Part shown: piece by piece, positions 12,219-22,641 of the stretch
Layout of the letters: the number at the start of each line of letters is the position of its first letter
How positions within the stretch are numbered: position 1 is the first letter of the stretch
Source: Saksenaea vasiformis B4078
Taxonomy: Eukaryota; Mucoromycota; Mucoromycetes; Mucorales; Saksenaeaceae
NCBI GenBank assembly: GCA_000697055.1
Contig: JNDT01001516.1
Span: forward strand, 1 to 46,050
DNA: 46,050 nucleotides
Direction: 5' to 3'
The notes under the pieces: generated by a model
Databases searched by the model: none
Seen by the model: only the letters and a program-made list of their open reading frames with translations
Told to the model about the DNA's origin: nothing
Position numbers and translations under genes: made by a program

Positions 12219-13409
12219 TCATTTGGCGGAGTCTGGGTCCGACAGTAGTGTCGTTTCCGTTGATCTGGGTTTTCTTCCGAATCACTATAGATGTAGCCGA
12301 TCGGTTAAACCCACAGGGGATCAGAGAAACGAGAAGATAAATAAAATAGGGATCGAAAGATAATCCCTTATTCTTTTACAAATAGCTTCTCTATTTATAT
12401 TTTCTTCGTACCTGAACGGGAGTCATGGTAAAATAATTCTATGTCTAAAACCAAGGAAGCGCCATGCACCAATGATATGGTATTCCGAATCCTGCTGCTC
12501 GGATTCAGACGACGACATACTGTAGATCCCAGAAGACGTGATTCGCCATTTTCTATATTAAAAAAAGGCACTCATTAATGTGTATTTTTTTCCAACATGG
12601 AAATTTATTACGGTTCACTGAAATCGAACAAAAAAACTGGTGCAAGTGATGTTTGGTTTCAGCGAAAAGGAAGACTTTATGTCAGTAAAAAGGGACAGTT
12701 GACGATGTAGTAATGTTCATACCATCACGAGAAAGACAAAGCTGACAGTAGTATCTCTTCAATTGTAGGGAAAGGGACACTGGTACTTTACTTACAGTAC
12801 AATCTATTTATTTAAAAACCTGACGCTTTCGTCAATCGAAATCATTGAAACATAGTTTAAAGTATGTCATGCAAGGCATTATTGCATAAACTATGATCGA
12901 CTTGAGATAGCTTTTTTAAGTTTTTTAAGGGACAGTAATCACTAAGCACGATTGATTACAGTGAGAAACTAATCTTCAATTTATCATAGCAATAATACGT
13001 CAAAAGCTGTTATATACAATAACATGTAGGAAATATGATAATTCTTTATGTCGCCTATCTATACCCCGAAAACGCGGCTTGTTACCGCAGACGATCATGC
13101 TTTCAAATTAACTTTGTTTTGTTTTCCAATTTTTTTTTACCCTGGGAAGGATATAGAATGTTAGATATCGCACGAAAGCAGCTTGAGCAGCTTAATTTAT
13201 GCAAGGAGAGCACGTCTACAAAGTCAATTCGTCGTGAACACAACTAGAATTTCAAATCAGGAAAAAAAAAAAGTCGACGAAAACTGGGTGGCGTATCATG
13301 TACAGCTGCCGTGTTAAGCAGTGACAGCGTCAGCTATTATCGTTTCCAACGATCGAGTAATTGAAACTGATTTATTGCAACAATGTAAGTGATATATTTA
13401 CAAGCTACG
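12219..13409. other. Intergenic, possibly 5' leader of the truncated LTR element
   Basis: No recognisable protein. The first 150 bp after the LTR-like block could be its untranslated leader. An AGGGAT/ATCCCT hairpin lies near 12348-12368. The rest is AT-rich spacer up to the 3' end of the Lam-like gene. A small frame at about 13158-13246 (MLDIARKQLEQLNLCKE...) looks protein-like but has no supporting context. Confidence 0.4.
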
Positions 13410-15907
13410 CTATGACAATTCTCGTCGAAGCCTTTGTTGTTGCTTTTGAACAATTTGTGCAATTTCGTCCATGTTCTGTCCAGCCTGCTGAACCATATGC
13501 TCTAACTGCCGCATCTGCTGAGCTACCGTATCCCGCTGTTTACTGCCCCCAATATTGTTTTCTGCTCCAGCATTGGTATCTTCCAAATGGCTCAGCCATT
13601 GCCACATACCATCCATCTCCTTGTTATAGGCTTTGCTCCAGGGTTTGGAGTAACTTTCGTGCACGTGCTGCTGTGGAACATTCAGTGTACCCAACTGTCG
13701 ATCTACACGTGCCACCTTGACGGCCATATACACGTTTAGGAGAACTAAAAGCAGCACGGACAAAAATATCACTTGGGAATTTGTAGGAACACTTGTATGC
13801 TCCAATATCCAGCTAAAAATATCAATAAGTCCCCAAGATTCTTCAGGCTTTTCGCTAGGGCTTGTCTGGGTATTTGTTGCTGCCGGTGGTGGTTTATGTC
13901 GTCTCTTCCCTTTTTTCATGCAGCTTGCTCCCGGAACCTTTTTTCTATTCTCTTGCATATACTTGCGTACGGCAGAATCCAAATCCTTGTAGTATGCTGT
14001 TTGTCCATCAAGGCATGCCTTTTCAATTGTTGCTGCAAAAGAAAATGAGCGAGTGCAGTTCAATTATCACTTGTTCCCCTTACATTTCAACCAAGATGAT
14101 TTAAAGAAATCGACAAGTACAGTGACCAGCACTCGTACCTTTCCTTTGGCAGCCCATGTAATACAAACTTTTGTCTTTACGCAAAAAGACCCACCTGAGG
14201 GAACGTCAGGGGTCTGCGTCGTAGTCAACTGTGTAACATATTTGTTGAGATCCAACTGCTGTATCTCCTCCTTCAATAAGCATGCAGTAGATTTTGGACC
14301 TGAATTGCTGATAAGCATCACTATTGTCGTTTTAAAGTTCGCGCCATACCAATTGCTCCACCTAGTGCCTTGACATATGATATATCTCGTACATATTCCA
14401 CGCCATTATCCCCTTTCTGCCATTGACCAATATTGACATCTACAAAGAAAGCTTAATCTCAAGAGGAGCGACGTCATAGAGATTGTACCAGTGTTTTTCT
14501 GGATAGTGGTCAGGAACCGCTGGAGAAAGCCGCTATGGTACAATAGATTGTACATTTGCTGGATAGTGCTATCGTACGTCTGATCCATCACTATATGCGG
14601 GAAATGTGCTTCATTTTTGACGCAGAGGCATTCTGTTTGGTTATGCGGTTGTTCTTTTTGCATCTCATTCGAACTTGAATTGCTAGTGAGCTGCGCATGT
14701 GGATGGATTCCCGGCTCTGATAGGAGTCGTGGCCGTTCTGGTATTAGCTCTTCGTTCTGTAGGAGTTTGGGAAGAGGCAAGGACACCATCGATCGTTGCG
14801 CTTCTACTTAAAAAAAATCGCAAAAGTAGTTAGAATCAGAGCATAAAGACACGGAAAGTCAAAAGTGCTTACCAGGCTTAGCTTTTTTTGGAAGAATTTT
14901 CGGGCTATTGTACTTTGGAATGCTTTCCTCCAAATCAGTTTCCGAATATACAGAAGAGATAGTGTCACTCTCATCTGTGCTGTTGGCGACGTCATTAGTG
15001 ATATTGCTGTCATTATTCGTAACTTGGCTCATCAACGAACGACCAGCGCGCCATATTCCCGTAATTTGATCAAACGCCTGGTCTCGAGATAAAAATGATG
15101 CAAAAAAGAACTGCACAAGAGAAAGCTGGTTAAAAAAAAGGAGGACTATCAGCAAATCATTTTTACTTTGGAGGTTGCGGTGGTGATCAAGATGGCATTC
15201 GGTATAAAAAACGCCGTCGCTCGTTTTTCAATGTCGATAATATCTGTGAAAGCAATAAGCAACTATCATGATTTTGTTTTCAATGGGTAAGCATTATACA
15301 TCATAAGGAAAGATCTTACATTTGTAACGTAGCCAAAAATATTAGAGTAAAATGATATATGGTGTTCGGAGATATACATGCGGCCATGGAGTAAGATATC
15401 CTTTTGCAAGGCACAACCATAATCTACCATCAGATCAGTCACAGCAAAAAAAGGGGGGAGGAGATGATTGGATACGTTACCTTCAATTAGCATATCTTCC
15501 GTAGGGATACTACGGAAAAGGGTGTGAAAATCACTGTTCCGCTTAGGACTTGCTGTGTCCATTCCACAAGCGCCTGCAATACTTCCTGCAGCGAATGAAC
15601 AATCGGATGACACTGCCGTATCTGCCGATCCACGTCGTAGCTGATCTTTCTTTCGAAGGCTGTGCAACAAGGGGTGTGATCGTTGCGGTGTCAACGATCT
15701 TTCCGATGCCGTGCCTTGTGCACTAGATGAAGGATATGAAGACATGCTTGATCGACGAGAACGAGGTGGGGCGGAAGGCAAACCAAGGCGTGGAGCCAGT
15801 CGCGTGGTTTGATTTGCTGGGTCAGAAAGTTTTGCGGGTGGTGAAGGCGTTCGAGTGCTATTATATCTCGAAGACATTAGCGCAGAGTCAGACTGAGCGG
15901 CGATCAT
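13410..15907 (-). CDS. GRAM and VASt (ASTER) domain sterol-transfer protein, Lam/Ysp2 type
   Basis: Eight exons read in phase: 15907-15481, 15423-15320, 15262-15167, 15110-14873, 14806-14489, 14439-14350, 14299-14084 and 14032-13410 (703 aa). Order: a Ser/Pro/Arg-rich disordered N terminus (1-125); a GRAM domain (about 130-240) with DILLHGRMYISEHHISFYSN, IFGYVTN and EKRATAFFIPNAI; a Ser/Asp linker; a VASt domain (about 350-510) from TYDSTIQQMYNLLYHSGF through YVRDISYVKALGGAIGPKST to KVCITWAAKGKVRVLVTVLV; and one C-terminal transmembrane helix (about 582-603, VIFLSVLLLVLLNVYMAV), followed by a Gln-rich coiled coil. Family members sit in the ER at membrane contact sites and move sterol from the plasma membrane. 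Correct splicing into exon 3 restores LLIAFTDIIDIEKR, which fixes that acceptor. Confidence 0.9.
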
Positions 15908-17944
15908 GAATTAAGAAGTGAAAATGATGAAGGAAGAAGAAGTGAAAGGGAGAGAGGGGAGGAAGTGGATGAAGGGGACAATGTTCGGGAGGGGGGAGAA
16001 TTCAATGTTAATGAAAGATGGGAGAAGAACAGTGTTCCAAGTGTTGTCTGTCAGTGTAAGGAGAACGTAGCAAATACAGGCCACTGATCGCCTGAGATGG
16101 TAACTGAGCAAAAGCCAATGAACAGCTGCTTGCACACAATTTATATTTGTTCCTGTACACTTTTTCCTCCTACTTTCCATTTTTAGACAATTTCATGGCC
16201 TACGCCTAATTTAAACCGCCGCAAGTGTCATCAACGACGTGACACGCGACACTCACAATCAGCATCTGGCCTATGCATAAAAGAAAAAGGGAAACATAAA
16301 GCTAAAGCACATGTCATGAGAAACTTTGTCTCTACATAAGTTAAAAGAAATATTTAGTGTTCTAACATAAAGTAGTTGGGACACTGAACAAATGGTAGTT
16401 TTCGTCGTCAATCACCATCAATATTCTACCCAAGATATTCTTGGCATAGGCTTGATAGTCAACTAGCGGTCTATGAATCTCCGCAATCCTATTTAGATTG
16501 CATCTTGGCTGCAGGAGTGCCGTATTGTTATGTTCTGTTGCCTGTCACAGTCAGAAAATTTATTTCTTCGATACAGGCTATTTCATATGACAACTATTTA
16601 CACTTACATTAGATGAATCCATACTAACAAATATCACAAAGTTTTATGCCACAATAGGAAAACACATGCTAGTCATACTGCATTAACTTTTGGTAGAATA
16701 GGTTTTGTTTGTTGAGGGGGCCAACCCGATTCTGGGCCGAAACGCAAGTCGATTCAATTTACCCAAACTAGCCCCTTTCCTTCCGGATTACCTACTGACA
16801 GTTAACACATTTTTTGAAACCAAAGCGTAATCCGTATTTAATCCACGGAAATCGAGAAGTGAGCCATCCCGAAGACCAGAAACCTACGGAGCCGCTATGT
16901 GAAAGATAACAAAACCAAGAAGAACCATGATAATGTCATTTGTTTCAGATAAACTGAGCAAACCAATCAATAGCAACCTTATTAAGGACTGAACAGAGAC
17001 AAGACGTTATCGGTATGCTATCTTGCCAGCGGGTCATCCTGTGGTGGTTGTTTTCCTCATTTTGCACATCTGCTCGAGCAGGTATCATACATATCTGATT
17101 TTTCCCGGAACAGTTGGCTTAAAGGCTCAACCAATAAGTTATGAAAAATAAGATCGGTAACCTTGTTGTCAGCAAGTAGTAGTTAAGGTTTTTACGGCGT
17201 GAATGCTTTCGGTGCTATCTACCAGACATGTACCACATATGGCGCACACATACGACATGTACGTATGCTATCATGTTGATGCAAGATCACACGGTCGTAA
17301 TGACGATTGAAAGTGAAAGTGAAAGGTAAAAATCATGTACAGCTGCAAAGAAACCATGGTGACTTGCAACTTGAGTGGGGATACACCAGCATCAAAAGAC
17401 TATTTAACCAGGTAACTCTGTAGCAAAGAAAGGAATTAGTAATAATAGCTACGACAATAAGTATAGATAAAACGCATCGATGGTGCTGATCAAAACCATA
17501 AATTAGAACGTTGGATTGGGCACATTAATATAAGCAGATCCAGCTGCATAGGCTTATGGTACATTAAAATGCCGTTTTTGAAAAAAAAGCTACCTTCTCA
17601 AGTTGCAGTGTTACATTTTGGTTCAATACAATCCTGAAACTCAGTCAGCTCGCCCCCATTTCATTCTGATCGCGCATCTGTGCTGCCTTGTGTAACTACG
17701 GACTCTCCAATGGTGACATCCGAAGCTAGAGTGCACGATTAAGAAGCAAATGTTTCATCATCGTCCTTCTAAATTATCTTTCCAATCACACAAGCTGTCG
17801 ATAGTCGTAGCATAATTTATATACTATAGTTATTCGAAACAATAGTTGGGTATACAGACGCCTAAGAGAGATTGAGAAGGTTGCCCGTTCTCAATTTCCC
17901 ACTGCTTCGTCCAGAAAGTCCGCTGCAGTGTTTGTCAATTTACC
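15908..17944. promoter_or_regulatory. Divergent intergenic region between the Lam-like gene and cyclin C
   Basis: About 2.0 kb between two divergent start codons. The first 250 bp upstream of the Lam-like start are purine-rich on plus (pyrimidine-rich on the coding strand), a common fungal leader feature. No coding frame is supported elsewhere and no named motif is evident. Confidence 0.4.
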
Positions 17945-18957
17945 ATGGCCGCTAACTACTGGGCATCCTCACAGAAGTATACATTAGATCGGATCTCGCT
18001 TCTGTTCATCTCATTCACATGTTTTATTAGTCAACACTGGCTGCTTGACCGATGTAGTCTTGCTCGAAGTCGAGAAGAAGATCTGAAGTATCTGTCAGAG
18101 ACAGATTACGTGAAAATCAAGATATGGTTTTGCCATTGTGAGTTGCATCAATGCTTCGATCCTCCAACTAAATGCCTCTTTAATTTTTGTCACTGGGAAA
18201 AGTGGTCCAGAAGCTTGCGAAACGACTTCAACTGAGGCAGCAGGTGGTAGCAACTGCTTTCGTTTATTTCAAGCGGTTCTACTCAAAGTACGCTCACCAT
18301 CTCGATTAAACAACGGCAATTGACACCTATATCTAATAGGAATAGCCTACGAATGATTGACCCGCAGTTAGTACTGGTGACCTGTGTCTATTTGGCCTCT
18401 AAAATCGAAGAATGTCCCGTTCACATCAAGCTAGTGACACAAGAAGCTAAACACATTTTTCAAGGTAGAATTGAAAATGAAGATCACATGCGGATACTGA
18501 ATGGACGGTAGTGGACTTTGGTGGGTTTCCTTACGACAGTTCCAAGGTGGCCGAGTTTGAGTTTTATCTTCTGGAGGAATTGGACTTTTATTTGGTTGTG
18601 TGGCATCCGTATCGGTCATTAACGCTCATTTGCAATGAACTTGGGATGCAAGAATCAGGACTTCAGTATGCGTGGTTCATAGTGAACGATTCGTATCGAA
18701 CGGACGTATGTCTATTGTATCCGCCTCATATGATCGCAATTGCCGCAATTTTCCTAACAGTTGTCATGAACCACGCTGATTTTGCTCCAGGATCCGTAGG
18801 CGAACGAACGGATATGAGGCAGTGGTTTGCAGATCTGAACGTGGATATAGAGGATGTCATCGAAATCAGCCAAGAAATACTGGCGATATACGAAATATGG
18901 GCAGATTGGAAGGAGGAGATGATGGTGTTTTTATGGAAAGATCTAAAGAGTCGATAG
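17945..18957 (+). CDS. SSN8: Cyclin C (Mediator kinase-module cyclin)
   Basis: Five exons read in phase: 17945-17976, 18031-18137, 18203-18287, 18340-18464 and 18512-18957 (264 aa, the normal size for cyclin C). The protein begins MAANYWASSQNQHWLLDR, the hallmark N terminus. First cyclin-box pieces include YLSETDYVKIKIWFCH, LAKRLQLRQQVVATAFVYFK and DPQLVLVTCVYLASKIEECP. The second fold follows with FEFYLLEELDFYLVVWHPYR and LLYPPHMIAIAAIFLTVVM. Cyclin C pairs with CDK8/Srb10 in the Mediator kinase module to tune RNA polymerase II transcription. In yeast it also moves to mitochondria under stress. The first exon is only 32 nt. Confidence 0.95.
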
Positions 18958-19499
18958 TTGCTGCTGGTCAGATAAAATATTAGCTCTCAATAACAGTGAT
19001 CATCTTGGTCATCTGGTTGAATGGGTCTTAGATTGGTTTTTGCATAACTGTCCTGATTAGCAAAGGAACAACTCGAAGCATACACGTCCTTGTTTGTACG
19101 ATTTAAAGGAATGCATAACGATATCAATCATTGATCCACAACGGACATATGTCTAGTTTTCACTTTCTAAAGGCAAAGACATACGACGGGTTATGTCCTC
19201 TGTATGATCTTGCGTTAGTTTTAAATTGTTTGGTGTTATCCCAAAATAAATTTTACGTATCGATATACTCTATTATTCCGTATTGCACGCATGTCAGCAA
19301 CAGATTCCATTACAGCACGCAAAAGTGTGTCCCAAAAGACGGATAGATAGATATACACTCTTATGCAAGGCGAATGAAATTTGTCATTAGAAAGAGCTCG
19401 ATTTGGCTCGTAGACGGAAATAGGGAGTCTAAGACATAAAGCTTCTTGACTGGGTGTGTAAATGGATATGGATGATAGTGGCTCAAGAGAACTATGCTT
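18958..19499. other. Intergenic, downstream of cyclin C
   Basis: No supported gene. Several short frames exist on both strands, but none is protein-like. Confidence 0.4.
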
Positions 19500-19911
19500 T
19501 TTCTGACAATTGTGCCACATATTAATATGAAGTGTAGATGGCGCGATAGGGTAAAGAAACTTATGCAATTGCTTGGTGCCAAAGGCACGAGCATAAATGA
19601 TCACTATCAACAATTCAATCTCTGCATGTGGTGTAATCAAATGTTGTCAGACTTCTGCAAGCGGCTTCCTAGAAAAGAAAGAGACCAAGTCGCTCCGAAA
19701 CTGCAAGGAATATAATGTAACTGGAAAGTACCTTCATTTCTTTAAGGATACACTGGATAAAATGGACAAATGTGTGCAGATGAAAGCCCATTATTTAGCT
19801 ATAGATAGTGCTGTTATTTTAAGGTTGACGACATATCCAAGTATAAAATATCATGTTCAGAAGTCATGGCCAACAGTAAACAAATACTTCTTTTGTATAT
19901 TTGTATTATAG
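19500..19911 (+). pseudogene. Decayed Tc1/IS630-like transposase fragment
   Basis: Two successive frames give a battered version of the DDE core. GAKGTSINDHYQQF lies near 19576-19620 and FFKDTLDKMDKCVQMKAHY near 19740-19794, followed by LAIDSAVILRL, where the family has a hydrophobic residue, D-N-A-x-I-H. The conserved Asn and His are lost (DS, IL), and the frames are shifted relative to each other. The order and spacing match the region around the second catalytic Asp of fungal IS630/Tc1 transposases. This is a remnant and not functional. Confidence 0.5.
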
Positions 19912-20507
19912 AAAGATTAAAAAATGTGCCAATAGTTTTCGAAAAAGGTTATTCTTCTAACGAACAACGATGTCCGCGCCACAGCTTTTTACTAAGTTAC
20001 ACGTCCTCCAGTAGTACAACGGCATGAATGCTCTTTTGGTATACTCGGCCACTGCCTCGTTCTATTACTTCACAAGTTCTTTTCGTATCTTTACCATCTC
20101 CGATCTGTGTTCATTAGCCTCTTCGGTAGCGTAAAGCAGAATAAAACCGTCATTCACTTACTCTATTTTCTTCCCACACCATTCAAGATCATCTTCCGCG
20201 GCCATTGACTGGACCAGCCAAAAAGAAGTACGCCATTCCTGTTGTTGCGGAAACAGAGGAACTTCAAAAGATCTTTTTTTTTTAGAAAGAATACACGATG
20301 ACCCTTTCTGAATCCCGCTGATCATAGCATCCTTTAGCTTTAGCTTCGATGCAGTACAAATTGATTAGATATCGAAGAAATTTAGCAATGCAAAGGAAGC
20401 AAATGGTACTCTGTACTTTTTGTTTGAAATCTCTCGTAAACGCTACTATCTCCCCAGAGTAATCATAGATCACGTATTAAATCAGTAGTCGAGCTTAGCC
20501 ACGTTCT
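19912..20507. other. Intergenic with no supported gene
   Basis: About 600 bp between a transposase remnant and a hypothetical minus-strand gene. No coding frame stands out. Confidence 0.4.
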
Positions 20508-20951
20508 TCATACATGCTCCAAACCAAGCATTGACGAGTTGCCTGACCTAAGCACCGTCACATACAGAGGCCGCGTTCGTTTCATGCGATCGAGTTCCAT
20601 ATAAGCGGGCAAGTCCATAACCGGTAAGAGCAAGGTCATAATAAAGCTTTGTTGTTCCAGTATGGCAGCCGTTTTAGCGTGTATGTCGAGAAAATGCGTT
20701 TCCATGTCTGCAACGGATACTATTGTCTCCAGAAGGAGGGATATCTGAGCCAGAATACACCTAAAGTGTAAAAGCAAAGCAAAAAAGATGCCTCGGGAGG
20801 GACGATACTTACACTTAAATGCATCCGCCAGATGGAAGAAGTACGAGAAGCCATCCGTATGGGCTATACCTTCAGCAAGTTGCACCCACTGATAATTTAA
20901 GCATGCAACAGCAAAAATCTCTTACAAGTCAGTGCTTACTTGAGAGCGCAT
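20508..20951 (-). CDS. Hypothetical small protein (two exons)
   Basis: ATG at 20951 (MRSQ), a 51-nt intron (20939-20889) with GTAAGC...ATCAG ends, then an open exon to the stop at 20508 (130 aa). The protein-like parts are WVQLAEGIAHTDGFSYFFHL and LLLETIVSVADMETHFLDIH. A second good GTAAGT...TTTAG pair (20812-20761, 52 nt) lies inside the exon but would break the frame. That suggests either retained reading or a damaged gene. I do not recognise the family. It sits in the transposon-rich island and could be a fragment of a larger lost gene. Confidence 0.35.
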
Positions 20952-21571
20952 TCGCTATCAACATGTATCCCAGTTGATTATGAATGGAACAGATTTAGAG
21001 GTAACTGAAGCCACAGGCCTATAGTATTTTGCATGTATTTTTGCGTCGCTTGAAAAGTCTTTTTGCGCTGGCCAACGGCGTTGTCTAGGAATGGAGTTTA
21101 CGCGCCGTTGTAGAGTGGCACCATTCAGCCTGCATCATTCGTTAGAACATGCTAAGACGATAGGAGAAAGCTTAGAAATGTCCCATTATCTAAATGCATG
21201 CATACGCTAATGAATATCGAGCCTTGGACCTGGATTGTGGATTTCGGTTTGTTTAGAGCTTGACAGACAGGAAATCCTTTGAGACTCTTTCTTTATTGGG
21301 ATGTAAAGTAAAGATGATTGTATATGTTTACGCGTCTGTCCTTATTATTGTTCTATTTATTCGGATATTGTAATCTTGACCCTGGTCAGTAGATCTGTGT
21401 TCCTGAGATGGTCTTGACTTTGGATATAATGCCGATCTTTAGATGTGGATCTATGTCCCCATATGTGACCTATACGACATGGATGATGGAAAAATCATCT
21501 TAGACGTTGCAGTTGCAAGTTGAGCATAAAAAATCAACACTACAGCAAGACGGCTTCACACGGCATATAAT
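20952..21571. other. Intergenic with no supported gene
   Basis: About 620 bp between the hypothetical minus-strand gene and the second transposase remnant. Nothing recognisable. Confidence 0.4.
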
Positions 21572-22450
21572 ATGCCACAACAAATAGCAAGAGAGCTTGA
21601 CTATGTAGTTAACAATGATGAGAGAACAGCAAAGGAACTGCGTAGTATTAGTATTATTATTAAAATTCACAACGAGAATGAAGGAAAACTATTATCTGAT
21701 ATTCAAAGAGAGTCTCGTATTCGATGCAACGATAAACTGACTACCACTCACCTCAATTTTTCGTACGTTGACAAAGGACCATCTGCTATCCCGGCTGGTA
21801 TAACATTATGGAAAACCGGTTCCTGATGGATACCTTTTTACTCAACGAAAAGTAGTCAATCAGAAACCGGTTTTTCATAGTGCAAAAATAAATTCTTTGA
21901 AATGCTTAAAGGCTTATCGTATTGATTTAGTTTACATATATGTCTACTCCGTAAATGGTGTATCATATCGAAAAAAGGTGGAAATGCTCCCCACGGCAAG
22001 GAGTTCTGATCCAGTTATAGCATTGTGAAAGGAAAGCTAAACAGCGGGAGAAAATACAAATGAGATCTCACGAAGAATTGCATCTTTACTTGATGTGCCT
22101 GGATTCAGCTTGCATACTTATAGAAATTTTGGCGGTTCTTTGAATGACATATCAGCGAAAGGCACTATACCCAGCTGTAAACGGGGTTAACAACTGAAAG
22201 GGAAGTTACAATCACTGTAGTATATTAGGTGCTAAGGCAGGAGTAATAGATATATCTTTAAGAAAACCTCAGGCTACATCTGCGTCCAAAAAAGAGAAAG
22301 CTTAACGGAAAAGGGGACGAAGACAGTTAATGGTCGGATTGATACACGAACAGGGCGTTTTCTGTCCTATATATCAAATGTGATGGATAATGCATCAATA
22401 CACAATCCAACGCCTATTCGCAATCTGATCAGTCTTTTGATCAATCTTTT
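21572..22450 (+). pseudogene. Decayed Tc1/IS630-like DDE transposase
   Basis: Pieces in family order, broken by stops and frameshifts. An N-terminal helix-turn-helix-like NNDERTAKELRS is followed by LTTTHLNFSYVDKGPSAIP (21742-21797). A first-Asp block LLDVPGFSLHTYRNFGGSLN (about 22086-22145) matches the I-D-E-x-GF-x-LH...R pattern with the E lost. Next comes a KGTIP...RG stretch, and a second-Asp block VMDNASIHNPTPIRNL (about 22379-22425) matches M-D-N-A-x-I-H. Several in-frame stops separate them. It is inactive by inspection. It ends about 190 bp before the likely Fanzor start on the same strand. Confidence 0.65.
21807..21879. repeat. Imperfect 23-bp inverted repeat
   Basis: Left arm 21807-21829 (core GAAAACCGGTTCCTGAT) is nearly complementary to the right arm 21857-21879 (core ATCAGAAACCGGTTTTTC), with three or four mismatches and a 27-nt spacer. 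It lies inside the transposase remnant. Confidence 0.7.
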
Positions 22451-22641
22451 GATTGGCAGAACATGTATTCTTTTTTTGCACTGTGGATGAAAAATCAGGA
22501 TGACAACTTTTTCTTCTTTTCCCATTTTACCTTTCTTCCACTTTTCCACGACATGTCATTGTTTGAGTATTTGCTCTCCTGTTTGCTGATTATTCATAAA
22601 GTCGTTAACATTTTCGTGCACACATTGGTCTATTTTAAAAA

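Noticed and set aside
12136..12363. 75-codon plus frame after the LTR-like block
   Set aside because: It spans the LTR end and the leader region, with no domain or splice support.
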